Shown in pieces: positions 5,466 through 11,758 of a DNA stretch of 11,758 nucleotides; the first letter of the stretch is position 1, and every line of letters starts with the position of its first letter. The notes below the pieces were generated by a model. That model had not been told where the DNA came from and made no database searches. It saw only the letters and a list, made by a program, of their open reading frames with translations. The stretch comes from Chloroflexota bacterium. Its GTDB lineage: Bacteria; Chloroflexota; FW602-bin22; JAMCYS01. Where the stretch lies: positions 3,226 through 14,983 of the forward strand of contig JAJZQK010000026.1 of NCBI GenBank assembly GCA_021847625.1, written 5' to 3'. Both the position numbers and the translations under genes were made by a program.

Positions 5466-6386
5466 ATGAGGGAAGTTTTCGGCAGCGTGCTGGAGTTGGT
5501 GGGGAGGACGCCGCTGGTCAGGTTGAATAGGTTGGCGGACGCGCATGGCGCCGAGGTGCTCGTCAAGCTTGAGTCGCTGAATCCGGGCGGTAGCCTGAAG
5601 GACCGCATCGCCGTGGCGATGGTGGAGCAGGCCGAACGCGAGGGGCGGCTGCGGCCCGGCAGCACCATCGTGGAGCCGACGAGCGGCAATACGGGGATAG
5701 GCCTGGCGATGGTAGCGGCCGTGAGGGGCTATCGTCTGATCCTCACGATGCCCGAGGATATGAGCGTCGAACGTAGGCGCCTCCTTTCGCGCTACGGGGC
5801 GGAGTTCCTCCTCACGCCTGCCGCCGAGGGCATGTCCGGCGCGGTCGAGGCTGCCGAGGGACTGGTCGCCGAGCATTCCGACTACTTCATGCCCCAGCAG
5901 TTCACCAACCTCGCCAACCCGGAAGTACACCGCTTGACGACGGGGCCGGAGATAATCGCCGCCACGCAAGGGCGGGTCGACGCCTTCGTGGCCGGCATCG
6001 GCACGGGCGGCACCCTGACGGGCGTGGGCAGGGCGCTCAAGGCGGAGGTGTTGGGGGTGCTGGTGGTGGGCGTCGAGCCCGCCCGCTCGCCGGTGCTTCG
6101 CGGCGCCCAGGCGGCCCCCCATGGCATCCAGGGTATTGGCGCGAGCTTCGTGCCCGAGGTTCTCGACCTGGCCGTGGTCGACGAAGTGGTCGACGTGGCG
6201 GACGAGGATGCCTACACGACGAGCGTCCGGCTGATGCGCGAGGAGGGCATCTCCGCGGGCGTGTCGTCCGGGGCGGCGGTCTTCGGCGCGTTGCAGGTTG
6301 CCGCCCGCCTGGGGAGCGGCAAGACAGTGGTTACCGTCGTCGCGGATGCCGGCGAACGTTATCTCAGCCTGGCGTTGCCGTGGTGA
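5466..6386 (+). CDS. cysK: Cysteine synthase (O-acetylserine sulfhydrylase), CysK/CysM type
   Basis: A 306-residue PLP enzyme of fold type II, normal length. It makes L-cysteine from O-acetylserine and sulfide in the cytoplasm. Lys45 in NPGGSLKDR binds PLP. EPTSGNTGIGLA (70-81) is the substrate-binding loop, GIGTGGTLTG (177-186) cradles the PLP phosphate, and SSGAAV with Ser268 contacts the pyridine nitrogen. The ATG is preceded by GGGAGGG. It sits between the Rrf2 regulator and an RNase gene on the same strand with almost no spacing, so all three are probably cotranscribed. Sequence alone does not separate the sulfide-using CysK from CysM or related O-phosphoserine or cystathionine beta-synthase forms, but the motifs fit CysK best. 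Confidence 0.93.
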   Translation: MREVFGSVLELVGRTPLVRLNRLADAHGAEVLVKLESLNPGGSLKDRIAVAMVEQAEREGRLRPGSTIVEPTSGNTGIGLAMVAAVRGYRLILTMPEDMSVERRRLLSRYGAEFLLTPAAEGMSGAVEAAEGLVAEHSDYFMPQQFTNLANPEVHRLTTGPEIIAATQGRVDAFVAGIGTGGTLTGVGRALKAEVLGVLVVGVEPARSPVLRGAQAAPHGIQGIGASFVPEVLDLAVVDEVVDVADEDAYTTSVRLMREEGISAGVSSGAAVFGALQVAARLGSGKTVVTVVADAGERYLSLALPW

Positions 6387-6874
6387 ACGCTGCCGATTCG
6401 CCGGCCGCTTGCGAGCAAGTTAGGCTCGTCGCCGACGCGATGCTGGGCCGGCTGGCGCGCTGGCTGCGGGCGCTTGGGTACGACACCATGTACGACACGC
6501 GGCTGGACGATGCCGCTCTGGCCCGCCGGGCCCGGGCCGAGGGCAGGCTTCTGCTCACCAGGGACCGCCAATTGGTCGCCCGCAAGGGCCTGCACTCTCT
6601 GCTCGTCACGAGCGATCACCTGGCCGATCAGCTGGCGCAGGTGCTGGCTCACCTTTCTCCCCTTTCCCTGGGCTGCCCGGGCCGGTGCGTCGTCTGCAAC
6701 GCGGTCCTGTCCGAGGTAGACAAGGCGTCCGTCGAGTCCCGCGTGCCGGAGTACGTTTGGGAAACGCAGGACGATTTCACGCTCTGTCGCCAGTGCGGGC
6801 GGATATATTGGCGAGGCACCCATTGGCAGGGCATAGTCCGGCAGGTCGCGGCCTTGAAGCGGTCCGACGATTGA
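6380..6874 (+). CDS. Mut7-C RNase domain protein with zinc ribbon
   Basis: A protein of about 164 residues matching the Mut7-C family (PIN-like RNase domain plus C-terminal zinc ribbon). VRLVADAMLGRLARWLRALGYD (14-35) is the family signature, with Asp19 as a likely catalytic acid; LLLTRDRQL (57-65, Asp62) and TSDHLADQL (77-85, Asp79) supply the other acidic positions. The ribbon uses Cys103/Cys106 (CVVC) and Cys136/Cys139 (CRQCGRIYW). The start is GTG: either 6380 or 6383, and the latter gives a 4 bp GTGA overlap with the cysK stop, a typical translational coupling. The ATG at residue 21 is excluded because it would delete the first motif. The family is inferred to cut RNA; its bacterial substrate is not known to me. 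Pairing with cysteine synthase is unusual in functional terms. Confidence 0.9.
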   Translation: MVNAADSPAACEQVRLVADAMLGRLARWLRALGYDTMYDTRLDDAALARRARAEGRLLLTRDRQLVARKGLHSLLVTSDHLADQLAQVLAHLSPLSLGCPGRCVVCNAVLSEVDKASVESRVPEYVWETQDDFTLCRQCGRIYWRGTHWQGIVRQVAALKRSDD

Positions 6875-6982
6875 GGGCGCAGGCCGCGTGTTCCCCCTGG
6901 AGAGCAGACCCAATGCCGCTTGGCCGCGTTGTCGCCCGACGACCTGGCGCCCGGTACCTGCGCTGGGGCCGGCTCCATTAAG

Positions 6983-7011
6983 TTGACAGCTGCATGGCCC
7001 GAGGCTATAAT
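6983..7011 (+). promoter_or_regulatory. Perfect-consensus sigma70 promoter of rpsU
   Basis: TTGACA (6983-6988), a 17 bp spacer and TATAAT (7006-7011): both hexamers and the spacing match the consensus exactly. Transcription should begin near 7018. Such a strong promoter fits a ribosomal protein gene and suggests the operon depends on post-initiation control in the leader. Confidence 0.85.
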
Positions 7012-7044
7012 TACGAAGCGTCAACGCCGCATTTCAAGTCCAGC

Positions 7045-7065
7045 CCATGGGTGCGAAGCCCATGG
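7045..7065 (+). other. Hairpin in rpsU leader
   Basis: CCATGGG (7045-7051) pairs with CCCATGG (7059-7065) around a 7 nt loop TGCGAAG. The same bases also form a direct repeat, GCCCATGG at 7043-7050 and 7058-7065. It starts about 27 nt after the predicted transcription start. It may be part of a structured leader or a protein-binding site. Confidence 0.5.
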
Positions 7066-7196
7066 CCGCTCAAGAAACCGGTCTCACAGCCCAGTCAGAA
7101 GAGTCCCGAAGTGCTACAGCTCATTAACAGCTCGCTCAGTTGTGTTGATCTCGAAACGATTCTTGGCCGTCTGTCTAATGAAAAGAGGGGGTCGCA

Positions 7197-7379
7197 TTGT
7201 CCGAGGTCATCGTCGGGGAGAACGAAGGGTTAGAGGGCGCTCTCAAGCGGTTCAGCAGGATGGTTCAACAGCATGGCATCCTGGCGGAAGCTCGTCGGCG
7301 CGAGCACTACGAGAAGCCTAGTGCGAAGCGTCGGCGCAAGGAGGCAGCTAGAAGGCGCAAGCCCGGTCATTCAAGCTGA
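7197..7379 (+). CDS. rpsU: 30S ribosomal protein bS21
   Basis: A 60-residue basic protein with the bS21 pattern throughout: an N-terminal [19 protein letters not shown] followed by a helix, then [19 protein letters not shown] and a basic tail. bS21 binds the 30S platform near the anti-Shine-Dalgarno end of 16S rRNA and helps translation initiation. The start codon is TTG at 7197, supported by GAGGGGG 5 nt upstream and by alignment with family N-termini; there is no ATG nearby. It is followed by yqeY after 64 bp, a common gene order. The strong promoter and long leader upstream make autoregulation plausible, as bS21 synthesis is feedback controlled in some bacteria. Confidence 0.93.
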   Translation: MSEVIVGENEGLEGALKRFSRMVQQHGILAEARRREHYEKPSAKRRRKEAARRRKPGHSS

Positions 7380-7443
7380 ATGCTCTACACAATTGATATG
7401 AGTGAACCTCGTCGTCTGACGGGTCGCGTGTCGTCTTCTATCG

Positions 7444-7908
7444 ATGGGTGAAACAGCGGTGACTCTACGCGGAAAACTAGAAACGGACCTCAAGGAGGCC
7501 CTGCGAGCCGGCGACCGGACGCGCCTAACGGCTCTGCGGCTGGCGCTTGCCGCCATCCACAACGCGGAGATAGACAAAGGCGGATCGCTTACCGAGGCCG
7601 AGGTGCTGGGGGTCCTGCAGAAGGAAGCCAAGAAGTACCGGGAGTCGATCGTCGAGTTCGAGAAGGGCAATCGGCCCGATCTGGTTACCAAGGAGCAGGC
7701 TGAACTGGCGGTGATCGAGCGGTACATGCCGGAGCAGCTCTCGCGAGAAGAGGTCGCCGATTTGGCGCGCCGCATTGCCGACGAGGTGGGGGCCCAGGGT
7801 CCCCGCGACATGGGCAAGGTTATGCCCCGCCTAATGGCGGAGATCCGTGGTCGCGCCGATGGTAAAGTCGCTAGCCAGGTGGTGCAGGAGATCCTGGCCG
7901 CGCGCTAG
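7444..7908 (+). CDS. yqeY: GatB/YqeY domain-containing protein
   Basis: About 150 residues, the usual YqeY size, composed of the helical domain shared with the tail of amidotransferase subunit GatB. Recognisable blocks are LKEALRAGDRTRLTALRLAL followed by AAIHNAEIDKGG, then EAKKYRESIVEFEKGNRPDL, ERYMPEQLS, and a C-terminal DMGKVMPRLMAEIRGRADGK. The domain is thought to bind tRNA, but the role of stand-alone YqeY is not settled. Start choice is uncertain. Coordinates give the ATG at 7444, but the GTG at 7459 fits better on two counts: GGTGA lies 7 nt upstream of it, and its product (MTLRGKLETDL) begins where homologues begin. The gene follows rpsU and precedes pgpH, consistent with one transcript. 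Confidence 0.92.
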   Translation: MGETAVTLRGKLETDLKEALRAGDRTRLTALRLALAAIHNAEIDKGGSLTEAEVLGVLQKEAKKYRESIVEFEKGNRPDLVTKEQAELAVIERYMPEQLSREEVADLARRIADEVGAQGPRDMGKVMPRLMAEIRGRADGKVASQVVQEILAAR

Positions 7909-7916
7909 CCCGCACA

Positions 7917-7963
7917 GGCACGGACGCGACCTACCTTGGCGCCCCGTGCCGTTTTCGTCCGTG
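7917..7963 (+). promoter_or_regulatory. Alternative hairpins between yqeY and pgpH (attenuator-like)
   Basis: GGCACGG (7917-7923) can pair with CCGTGCC (7944-7950), which is followed by GTTTTC as in a weak intrinsic terminator. Overlapping bases CACGGACG (7919-7926) can instead pair with CGTCCGTG (7956-7963), extending by further pairs. The two structures are mutually exclusive and end just before the pgpH ribosome site (GGGAGG, 7971-7976). This is an attenuator or a complex terminator with partial readthrough. Confidence 0.5.
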
Positions 7964-7985
7964 TGGGTCGGGGAGGTTGAATATC

Positions 7986-10130
7986 TTGGCACGCAATGGC
8001 GGACCAACACCGAGATGGAGCGGATGGCCGCTTCTAGCGCAGCTCGCAATCCTCAGCGCTCTTCTCGCTGGAGGAATCACGCTTATTCTCACCTTCGAAC
8101 TGCTGCCAAGCCGCTACCAGTTCCACGAGGGAGACGTCGCCAACGTCAACATCAAGTCCCCCCTTAAAGTCACGTATATAAGCCCCCTGCTGACGAAGAC
8201 CGAACGCGACAAGGCCGCCGCTGCCATCGACGACGTGACCGAGTTCGATGTCGGGGCCGCCGCCCAGCAGACGAAGAAGGCCGAGGACCTCCTCAGCCAG
8301 ATCGTCGACGTGAGGCGCAGCTCGGGCAGCCTCGAACAGAAGGAGAACGATCTGTCGACGATCGCCAGCCTATCTCTGAGTAGCGCCTCGCGGAAGGAAG
8401 CGTTATCGCTCGACGAGACGCAGTGGCTGGTCGTTTCCTTCGAAACCCGCCGCGTCCTCGGCCAGGCAATGGAAGAGCGTTTTGACGCGAAGCAGCAGCC
8501 TGAGGTCGTCAAGCGCCTGCAATACATGGTCGATCAAGCGTTGCCGGCGGGCCGACAGACGCTCGTGGCCGAGATAGCGGCAGGGCTGGTCCGGCCGACG
8601 GTCCTCGTCGACGCCGAGGCCACGGCCACGGCCCGTGAGGCGGCGAGGGCCGCGGTACAGCCGGTCCACGTTACCGTCGAGAAGGGCGAGATAATCCTCC
8701 GCGACGGGGACATCGTCAAGGACACGGACATCGAGAAGCTGGAGCAGGTTGGCCTGAGCAACCCGACGGTCAACTGGACCCACTTGGCCGGCAACGCTAT
8801 GATCGCCACGCTCGTCGCACTGCTGTTGGCCGCCTACCTTTACCTCTTCCAACCCACGGTCTGGCCGAAGCCAAGGCGGCTGACCCTCGTCTACGCGGTG
8901 ATCCTCGTAGCCCTGCTGGCGGCGCGGCTCACGGTGCCCGGGCGTGACTACTACGCCTATCTGTTCCCGGTGGCCGCCGTACCGATGCTGCTCTCGCTGC
9001 TGTTGGATGCCCATCTCGCCTTCGTCGTGATGGCCCTCGTCGCCCCCCTCTTGGCGCTGGTGGCGAACGGCTCGCTGGAGCTGGCGATGGTAGCTTTGGT
9101 TGCCGGCACCGTCGGTTTGGTCGGCGTCTGGCGGATGGAACGGCAGTTGGTGGCCTACGGGGCGGGACTGGCGGTAGGCCTGACCAGCTTTATGGTAGTG
9201 GCAGGCTTCAAATTGGTGAACCAGGACGTGGACCCGAGCCAGTTGGCGGTCATCGGCGGGATCTGTTTGGTAAGCGGCATGCTGAGCGCGGTCCTCGCCC
9301 TGGGAATGGCCTACATTCTGGGCCATATCTTCGGGATCACCACCACGCCGGGCCTGCTCGAACTCGCCCACCCCACCCAACCCCTTTTCCGGCGCCTGCT
9401 GACCGAGGCCCCGGGAACGTACCACCATAGCGTAATCGTGGCCAACCTGAGCGAGCGGGCCGCGCAACAGGTCGGCGCCGATTCCTTGCTCACGAGGGTG
9501 GCCGCCTACTACCACGATATCGGCAAGATCAACCGGCCGTATTACTTCGTGGAAAACCAAATGGATGGCCGCAACGTTCACGACCGGCTCAAGCCACAGA
9601 CCAGCGCCAAGGTGGTGACGGCGCACGTCAAGGACGGCCTCCAGCTCGCCAAGCAGTACCGGCTGCCGAGCAAAGTTCGCGACATCATCGAGCAGCACCA
9701 TGGCAACCGGCTCGTCCGCTATTTCTATCACCGGGCCTGCAAGGACGGTTGCGACAAGGATGTCGTGGAAGAGGTGTTCCACTATCCGGGCCCCCGGCCG
9801 CAGACAAAAGAAGCGGCAATAGTGATGCTGGCCGACTCGGTCGAGGCGGCCGTGCGGTCGGCCGACGATCATTCGGCGGAGAACATCTCGCGCATGATAA
9901 CCAAGATCATCGACGATACGCTGGTCGAAGGACAGCTCAACGAGTGCGATCTGAGCCTCCGTGATCTGGACAGGATCAAAGAGGCCTTCGCTAGCGTGAT
10001 GCAGGGCATCTTCCACCCGCGCGTGAAGTATCCGGATTCCGAGGTAGAAGCGCCGCCGGCGGCCATTCCTGGGGCGCCTCCTGCCTTGGGGGAACCGGCG
10101 GCGAGCTCGCCCACGGGCGGGCCGAAGTAG
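7986..10130 (+). CDS. pgpH: PgpH-type HD-domain membrane phosphohydrolase (c-di-AMP phosphodiesterase family)
   Basis: A 714-residue membrane enzyme. TTG at 7986 is chosen as the start because GGGAGG ends 9 nt before it; a TTG at 7977 abuts that site. Order: one membrane helix (about 13-38), an extracytoplasmic 7TMR-HDED domain (about 45-265), a multi-helix 7TM region (about 267-465), and a cytoplasmic HD domain. HD residues visible are TYHHS (His480, His481), YYHDIGKI (His510, Asp511), VVTAHV, and EQHHGNRLVRYFYHRA (His571, His572), then MLADSVEAAVRS. The tail after about 675 is Pro/Ala/Gly-rich. PgpH proteins degrade cyclic di-AMP to pApA or AMP, linking osmotic and wall homeostasis to signals sensed outside. 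It lies six bases before ybeY, a common pairing. Specificity for c-di-AMP is inferred from family. Confidence 0.94.
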   Translation: MARNGGPTPRWSGWPLLAQLAILSALLAGGITLILTFELLPSRYQFHEGDVANVNIKSPLKVTYISPLLTKTERDKAAAAIDDVTEFDVGAAAQQTKKAEDLLSQIVDVRRSSGSLEQKENDLSTIASLSLSSASRKEALSLDETQWLVVSFETRRVLGQAMEERFDAKQQPEVVKRLQYMVDQALPAGRQTLVAEIAAGLVRPTVLVDAEATATAREAARAAVQPVHVTVEKGEIILRDGDIVKDTDIEKLEQVGLSNPTVNWTHLAGNAMIATLVALLLAAYLYLFQPTVWPKPRRLTLVYAVILVALLAARLTVPGRDYYAYLFPVAAVPMLLSLLLDAHLAFVVMALVAPLLALVANGSLELAMVALVAGTVGLVGVWRMERQLVAYGAGLAVGLTSFMVVAGFKLVNQDVDPSQLAVIGGICLVSGMLSAVLALGMAYILGHIFGITTTPGLLELAHPTQPLFRRLLTEAPGTYHHSVIVANLSERAAQQVGADSLLTRVAAYYHDIGKINRPYYFVENQMDGRNVHDRLKPQTSAKVVTAHVKDGLQLAKQYRLPSKVRDIIEQHHGNRLVRYFYHRACKDGCDKDVVEEVFHYPGPRPQTKEAAIVMLADSVEAAVRSADDHSAENISRMITKIIDDTLVEGQLNECDLSLRDLDRIKEAFASVMQGIFHPRVKYPDSEVEAPPAAIPGAPPALGEPAASSPTGGPK

Positions 10131-10136
10131 CGGGCC

Positions 10137-10622
10137 GTGGCCAGACAGCTGGAACTCATTCTGGTCGCCGACATCCCCTCCCCTTGGGAGGAGAAAGCCG
10201 GCCTGCCGAGCCTGACCGCCGCGGCCGAGGCTGCCCTTCGCCGGGAGTCGGTGGAAGGAATGGTGGAGGTCGTTCTTTCTGTGGTCGACGACGAGGAGAT
10301 AAGGGAGCTCAACGCCCGCTACCGGCAGGTGGATGCCCCCACCGACGTGCTGTCGTTCCCCCTCCAGGAGGCGCCTGCCGGTGCCGGCGATTTCGTGCAA
10401 CCCCCGGACGACGTCCTCCGTCTGGGCGACGTGGTTATCTCCTTGCCCCGAGCCGAGGCGCAGGCAGAGGAGTACGGCCATTCGCTAGCGCGAGAGCTGG
10501 GCTATCTCTTCGTGCACGGGTTGCTCCACTTGCTGGGCTACGAGCACGAGCTGGAAGAAGGACGCTTGCGGATGCGGGAAAGGGAGGAAGCGGCGCTCGC
10601 CGAGGCGGGGCTATCCCGCTGA
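10137..10622 (+). CDS. ybeY: rRNA maturation endoribonuclease YbeY
   Basis: A 161-residue metallo-endoribonuclease, normal length. The zinc site is HGLLHLLGYEH with His127, His131 and His137. The upstream signature LNARYRQVDAPTDVLSFP (58-75) is diagnostic, and LGDVVISLPRA (97-106) completes the family core. YbeY acts on 16S rRNA 3'-end maturation and 70S quality control in the cytoplasm. The start is GTG at 10137, only six bases after the pgpH stop; no strong ribosome site is seen, so translational coupling to pgpH is likely. It is the last plus-strand gene, ending 29 bp from the convergent sigma/anti-sigma pair. Confidence 0.95.
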   Translation: MARQLELILVADIPSPWEEKAGLPSLTAAAEAALRRESVEGMVEVVLSVVDDEEIRELNARYRQVDAPTDVLSFPLQEAPAGAGDFVQPPDDVLRLGDVVISLPRAEAQAEEYGHSLARELGYLFVHGLLHLLGYEHELEEGRLRMREREEAALAEAGLSR

Positions 10623-10623
10623 C

Positions 10624-10653
10624 GAGTCGCCGCGGTTATTGCCGGTCGGACTC
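10624..10653. terminator. Weak dyad in convergent gap after ybeY
   Basis: GAGTC (10624-10628) pairs with GACTC (10649-10653), and CGG/CCG can pair inside after a 4x4 mismatched internal loop. There is no T-run on either side, so termination activity is uncertain. Confidence 0.25.
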
Positions 10654-11023
10654 AGGCCGCGCGATTCGCGATCGACCGCCACCTGAGGATCACCGCCGTC
10701 ACCCCCGCCACCGAGAGGACCGAACCGACGGCCGCGCTGATGATCAGCCCTCGCTTGTGCGTCTCCGGCCAGGAAACCTTCTGCTCAGCGAGTGGCCTTT
10801 GGCCGGCCATCGCCACCAGCTGAAGATGAAGGGATTGGCGGAACGTTGAGGACGGCTCGACTGGCCGCAAGGCCTGCTTCAGCCTGCGCGCCAAGGAAAG
10901 CAAACCTAGCAGACCGTCGTTCTGCGAGTAAGCAAGAAGCACGGCCACGCTCGTCGCCGACATGTTGAGACTATCGACGTAGCGATCCAGGATTACGACT
11001 CCATTGTCTGCCTGCAAGGCCAT
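10652..11023 (-). CDS. Putative anti-sigma factor / single-pass membrane protein
   Basis: A 123-residue protein whose ATG follows the sigma factor's TGA stop with no intervening base, and whose AGGAGG ribosome site is the last two sense codons of the sigma gene, a strong sign of coupled translation. The spacing of 3 nt between AGGAGG and ATG is short. Residues 1-90 are soluble; ALRPVEPSSTFRQSLHLQL (51-69) resembles the segment preceding the membrane helix in proteins encoded beside ECF sigma factors. A hydrophobic helix (about 92-113) is followed by a basic tail (RWRSIANR). The N-terminal half has no HxxxCxxC zinc motif, so it is not a ZAS-type anti-sigma. Position and topology argue for an anti-sigma role; no direct family match was recognised. 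Confidence 0.75.
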   Translation of the reverse strand: MALQADNGVVILDRYVDSLNMSATSVAVLLAYSQNDGLLGLLSLARRLKQALRPVEPSSTFRQSLHLQLVAMAGQRPLAEQKVSWPETHKRGLIISAAVGSVLSVAGVTAVILRWRSIANRAA

Positions 11024-11641
11024 TCACCTCCTAACGAACGGAAGTACCTTCCGTTCTTTCCTCGGCGCCGCTCTCTCGTCCATCTGCTTGCGCAGGCTCA
11101 CGAGTGTGCGGTGGAGGAGCGCCTTCACGGCCCCCTCAGTCCGCCCCATCACTACCGCTATATCGGCCGCGCGCAAGCCGTGCCCGAAACGGAGCAAGAT
11201 CAATTGCTGGCGCTCGTTCGGGAGCTCGGCCAAGGCTGCGAGCAGCTCTTGGCGCTCCTCCTTCTCGGTCGCGGCCTCTGCGGGCCCGTCCTCGTGGCTG
11301 CGAGTGGATAGGGCCTCTTCCAACGGCACGACCTCGCGCTTGTTATCGCGATACCAGTTTGCCACCAAGTTGTGGGCGATCCGCAAGAGCCAAGCCGAGA
11401 ACGGCACCCCCTGCTGGCGATAGCGCGGGAAATGCGCCAGCGCCTGCATGAACGTGCGAGCGGTGAGATCCTCGGCATCCTGGCGACTGTGTAGCCGGTA
11501 GTACACGTAGGTATACACGCGCTTCACATGTCGCTCGTAGAGCTCGCCGAACGCCTCCGGATCGGTACGCGCCAGTTCTATCAGGGCCTCATCCGAGGCT
11601 GGCCAAGACGCCGCTCGCTTGTCCTCTTGCGTTAGGTTCAT
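11024..11641 (-). CDS. ECF-type RNA polymerase sigma factor
   Basis: A 205-residue sigma-70 family protein with only the two ECF domains. Region 2 spans about 27-97: DPEAFGELYERHVKRVYTYV, then DAEDLTARTFMQAL, and FSAWLLRIAHNLVANWYRD. Region 4 covers about 133-187: LAALAELPNERQQLILLRF, a helix-turn-helix LRAADIAVVMGRTEGAVKAL, and HRTLVSLRKQM. It directs polymerase to a small regulon under an external or envelope signal. The ATG at 11641 has only a weak GAG upstream. The upstream 117 bp include an AT-rich tract and a TATACT hexamer on the minus strand (11713-11708) without a matching -35. The next gene begins directly after its stop codon and is the likely anti-sigma factor. Confidence 0.94.
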   Translation of the reverse strand: MNLTQEDKRAASWPASDEALIELARTDPEAFGELYERHVKRVYTYVYYRLHSRQDAEDLTARTFMQALAHFPRYRQQGVPFSAWLLRIAHNLVANWYRDNKREVVPLEEALSTRSHEDGPAEAATEKEERQELLAALAELPNERQQLILLRFGHGLRAADIAVVMGRTEGAVKALLHRTLVSLRKQMDERAAPRKERKVLPFVRR

Positions 11642-11758
11642 ACTCTATAACACACCATAATAAAATACGATACGTTTTCCTGGCTGCTAGCCCCGCGTGT
11701 CCTACGTAGTATACACGAAGAGGGCCAACGGTGGGTGGCAATTAATCATCTGTCTTCC

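Larger units (their letters stand above)
6875..7196 (+). other. rpsU upstream region: promoter and about 180 nt leader
   Basis: This 322 bp gap between the RNase and rpsU holds a perfect sigma70 promoter (6983-7011) and a long leader from about 7018. The leader is less GC-rich than the neighbouring genes, contains a 7 bp hairpin (7045-7065), and ends in a strong AGAGGGGG ribosome site. One frame across 7090-7190 reads SPEVLQLINSSLSCVDLETI, which looks faintly like the start of a GAF domain; it may be chance or a decayed fragment. Nothing else was recognised in 6875-6982. Confidence 0.6.

Noticed and set aside
5424..6122. Minus-strand open frame opposite cysK
   Set aside because: It is the shadow of a clear PLP enzyme gene, with a compositionally biased product.
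7018..7190. Known structured RNA (6S, tmRNA, tRNA) in the rpsU leader
   Set aside because: No long closing helix, cloverleaf or T-loop motif could be found by eye; only a local hairpin is supported.
7909..7985. c-di-AMP (ydaO-type) riboswitch before pgpH
   Set aside because: The gap is only 77 nt, too short for that class, and its conserved core is not apparent.
8403..10481. Very long minus-strand open frame (about 690 codons) opposite pgpH and ybeY
   Set aside because: It is antisense to two unmistakable genes; its product is low-complexity Arg/Gly/His-rich and shows no domain. Such mirror frames are expected in GC-rich DNA.
11642..11758. Autoregulated ECF promoter upstream of the sigma gene
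   Set aside because: A GGAAAAC tract and a TATACT hexamer are present, but no properly spaced -35/-10 pair could be defended.

Overview
The window is a GC-rich, gene-dense bacterial chromosome segment with no tRNA, rRNA, CRISPR array, transposase or phage gene. The gene mix is typical of a free-living environmental bacterium: a class III CoA-transferase and an amidohydrolase of the catabolic kind, a ComF/Rrf2/CysK set, bS21-YqeY, and PgpH-YbeY. Intergenic mosaics of short 'cactcatcact' and 'accgcggag' repeats, as seen in environmental genomes, are also present. A Chloroflexota (Dehalococcoidia-like) origin is my best guess, but this is inference from gene content and style, not a demonstrated placement.

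Layout. (1) 1-2763, catabolic/accessory part: a CoA-transferase family III gene on the minus strand running off the left edge, about 0.4 kb of mostly non-coding DNA, a small Cys/His-rich protein of unknown function (minus), and a divergent metal-dependent amidohydrolase (plus). (2) 2842-4827: comF (minus), a 336 bp repeat-bearing spacer, and a DHDPS-superfamily aldolase (minus) whose active-site motifs match 4-hydroxy-2-oxoglutarate aldolase rather than DapA. (3) 4828-5002: compact divergent promoter region with two back-to-back sigma70-type promoters and a perfect 7-7-7 inverted repeat over the -10 of the aldolase promoter. (4) 5003-6874: a probable operon of an Rrf2 regulator with three cysteines, cysteine synthase, and a Mut7-C RNase that overlaps the cysK stop codon. 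(5) 6875-10622: a perfect-consensus promoter (TTGACA-N17-TATAAT) and about 180 nt leader ahead of rpsU, then yqeY, the c-di-AMP phosphodiesterase-type pgpH, and ybeY, a translation / ribosome maturation / second-messenger group. (6) 10652-11758: convergent ECF sigma factor gene followed immediately by a single-pass membrane protein, probably its anti-sigma factor.

How they work together: the right half is housekeeping (sulfur assimilation under an Rrf2 sensor, ribosome assembly and rRNA maturation, c-di-AMP turnover) plus one envelope-type sigma/anti-sigma switch. The left half is catabolic and accessory. I do not see a clearly new multi-gene system. The items most worth following up are regulatory: the operator at 4878-4898, the rpsU leader, and the alternative hairpins before pgpH. 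The Rrf2-cysK-RNase operon and two unknown small proteins also deserve a look.
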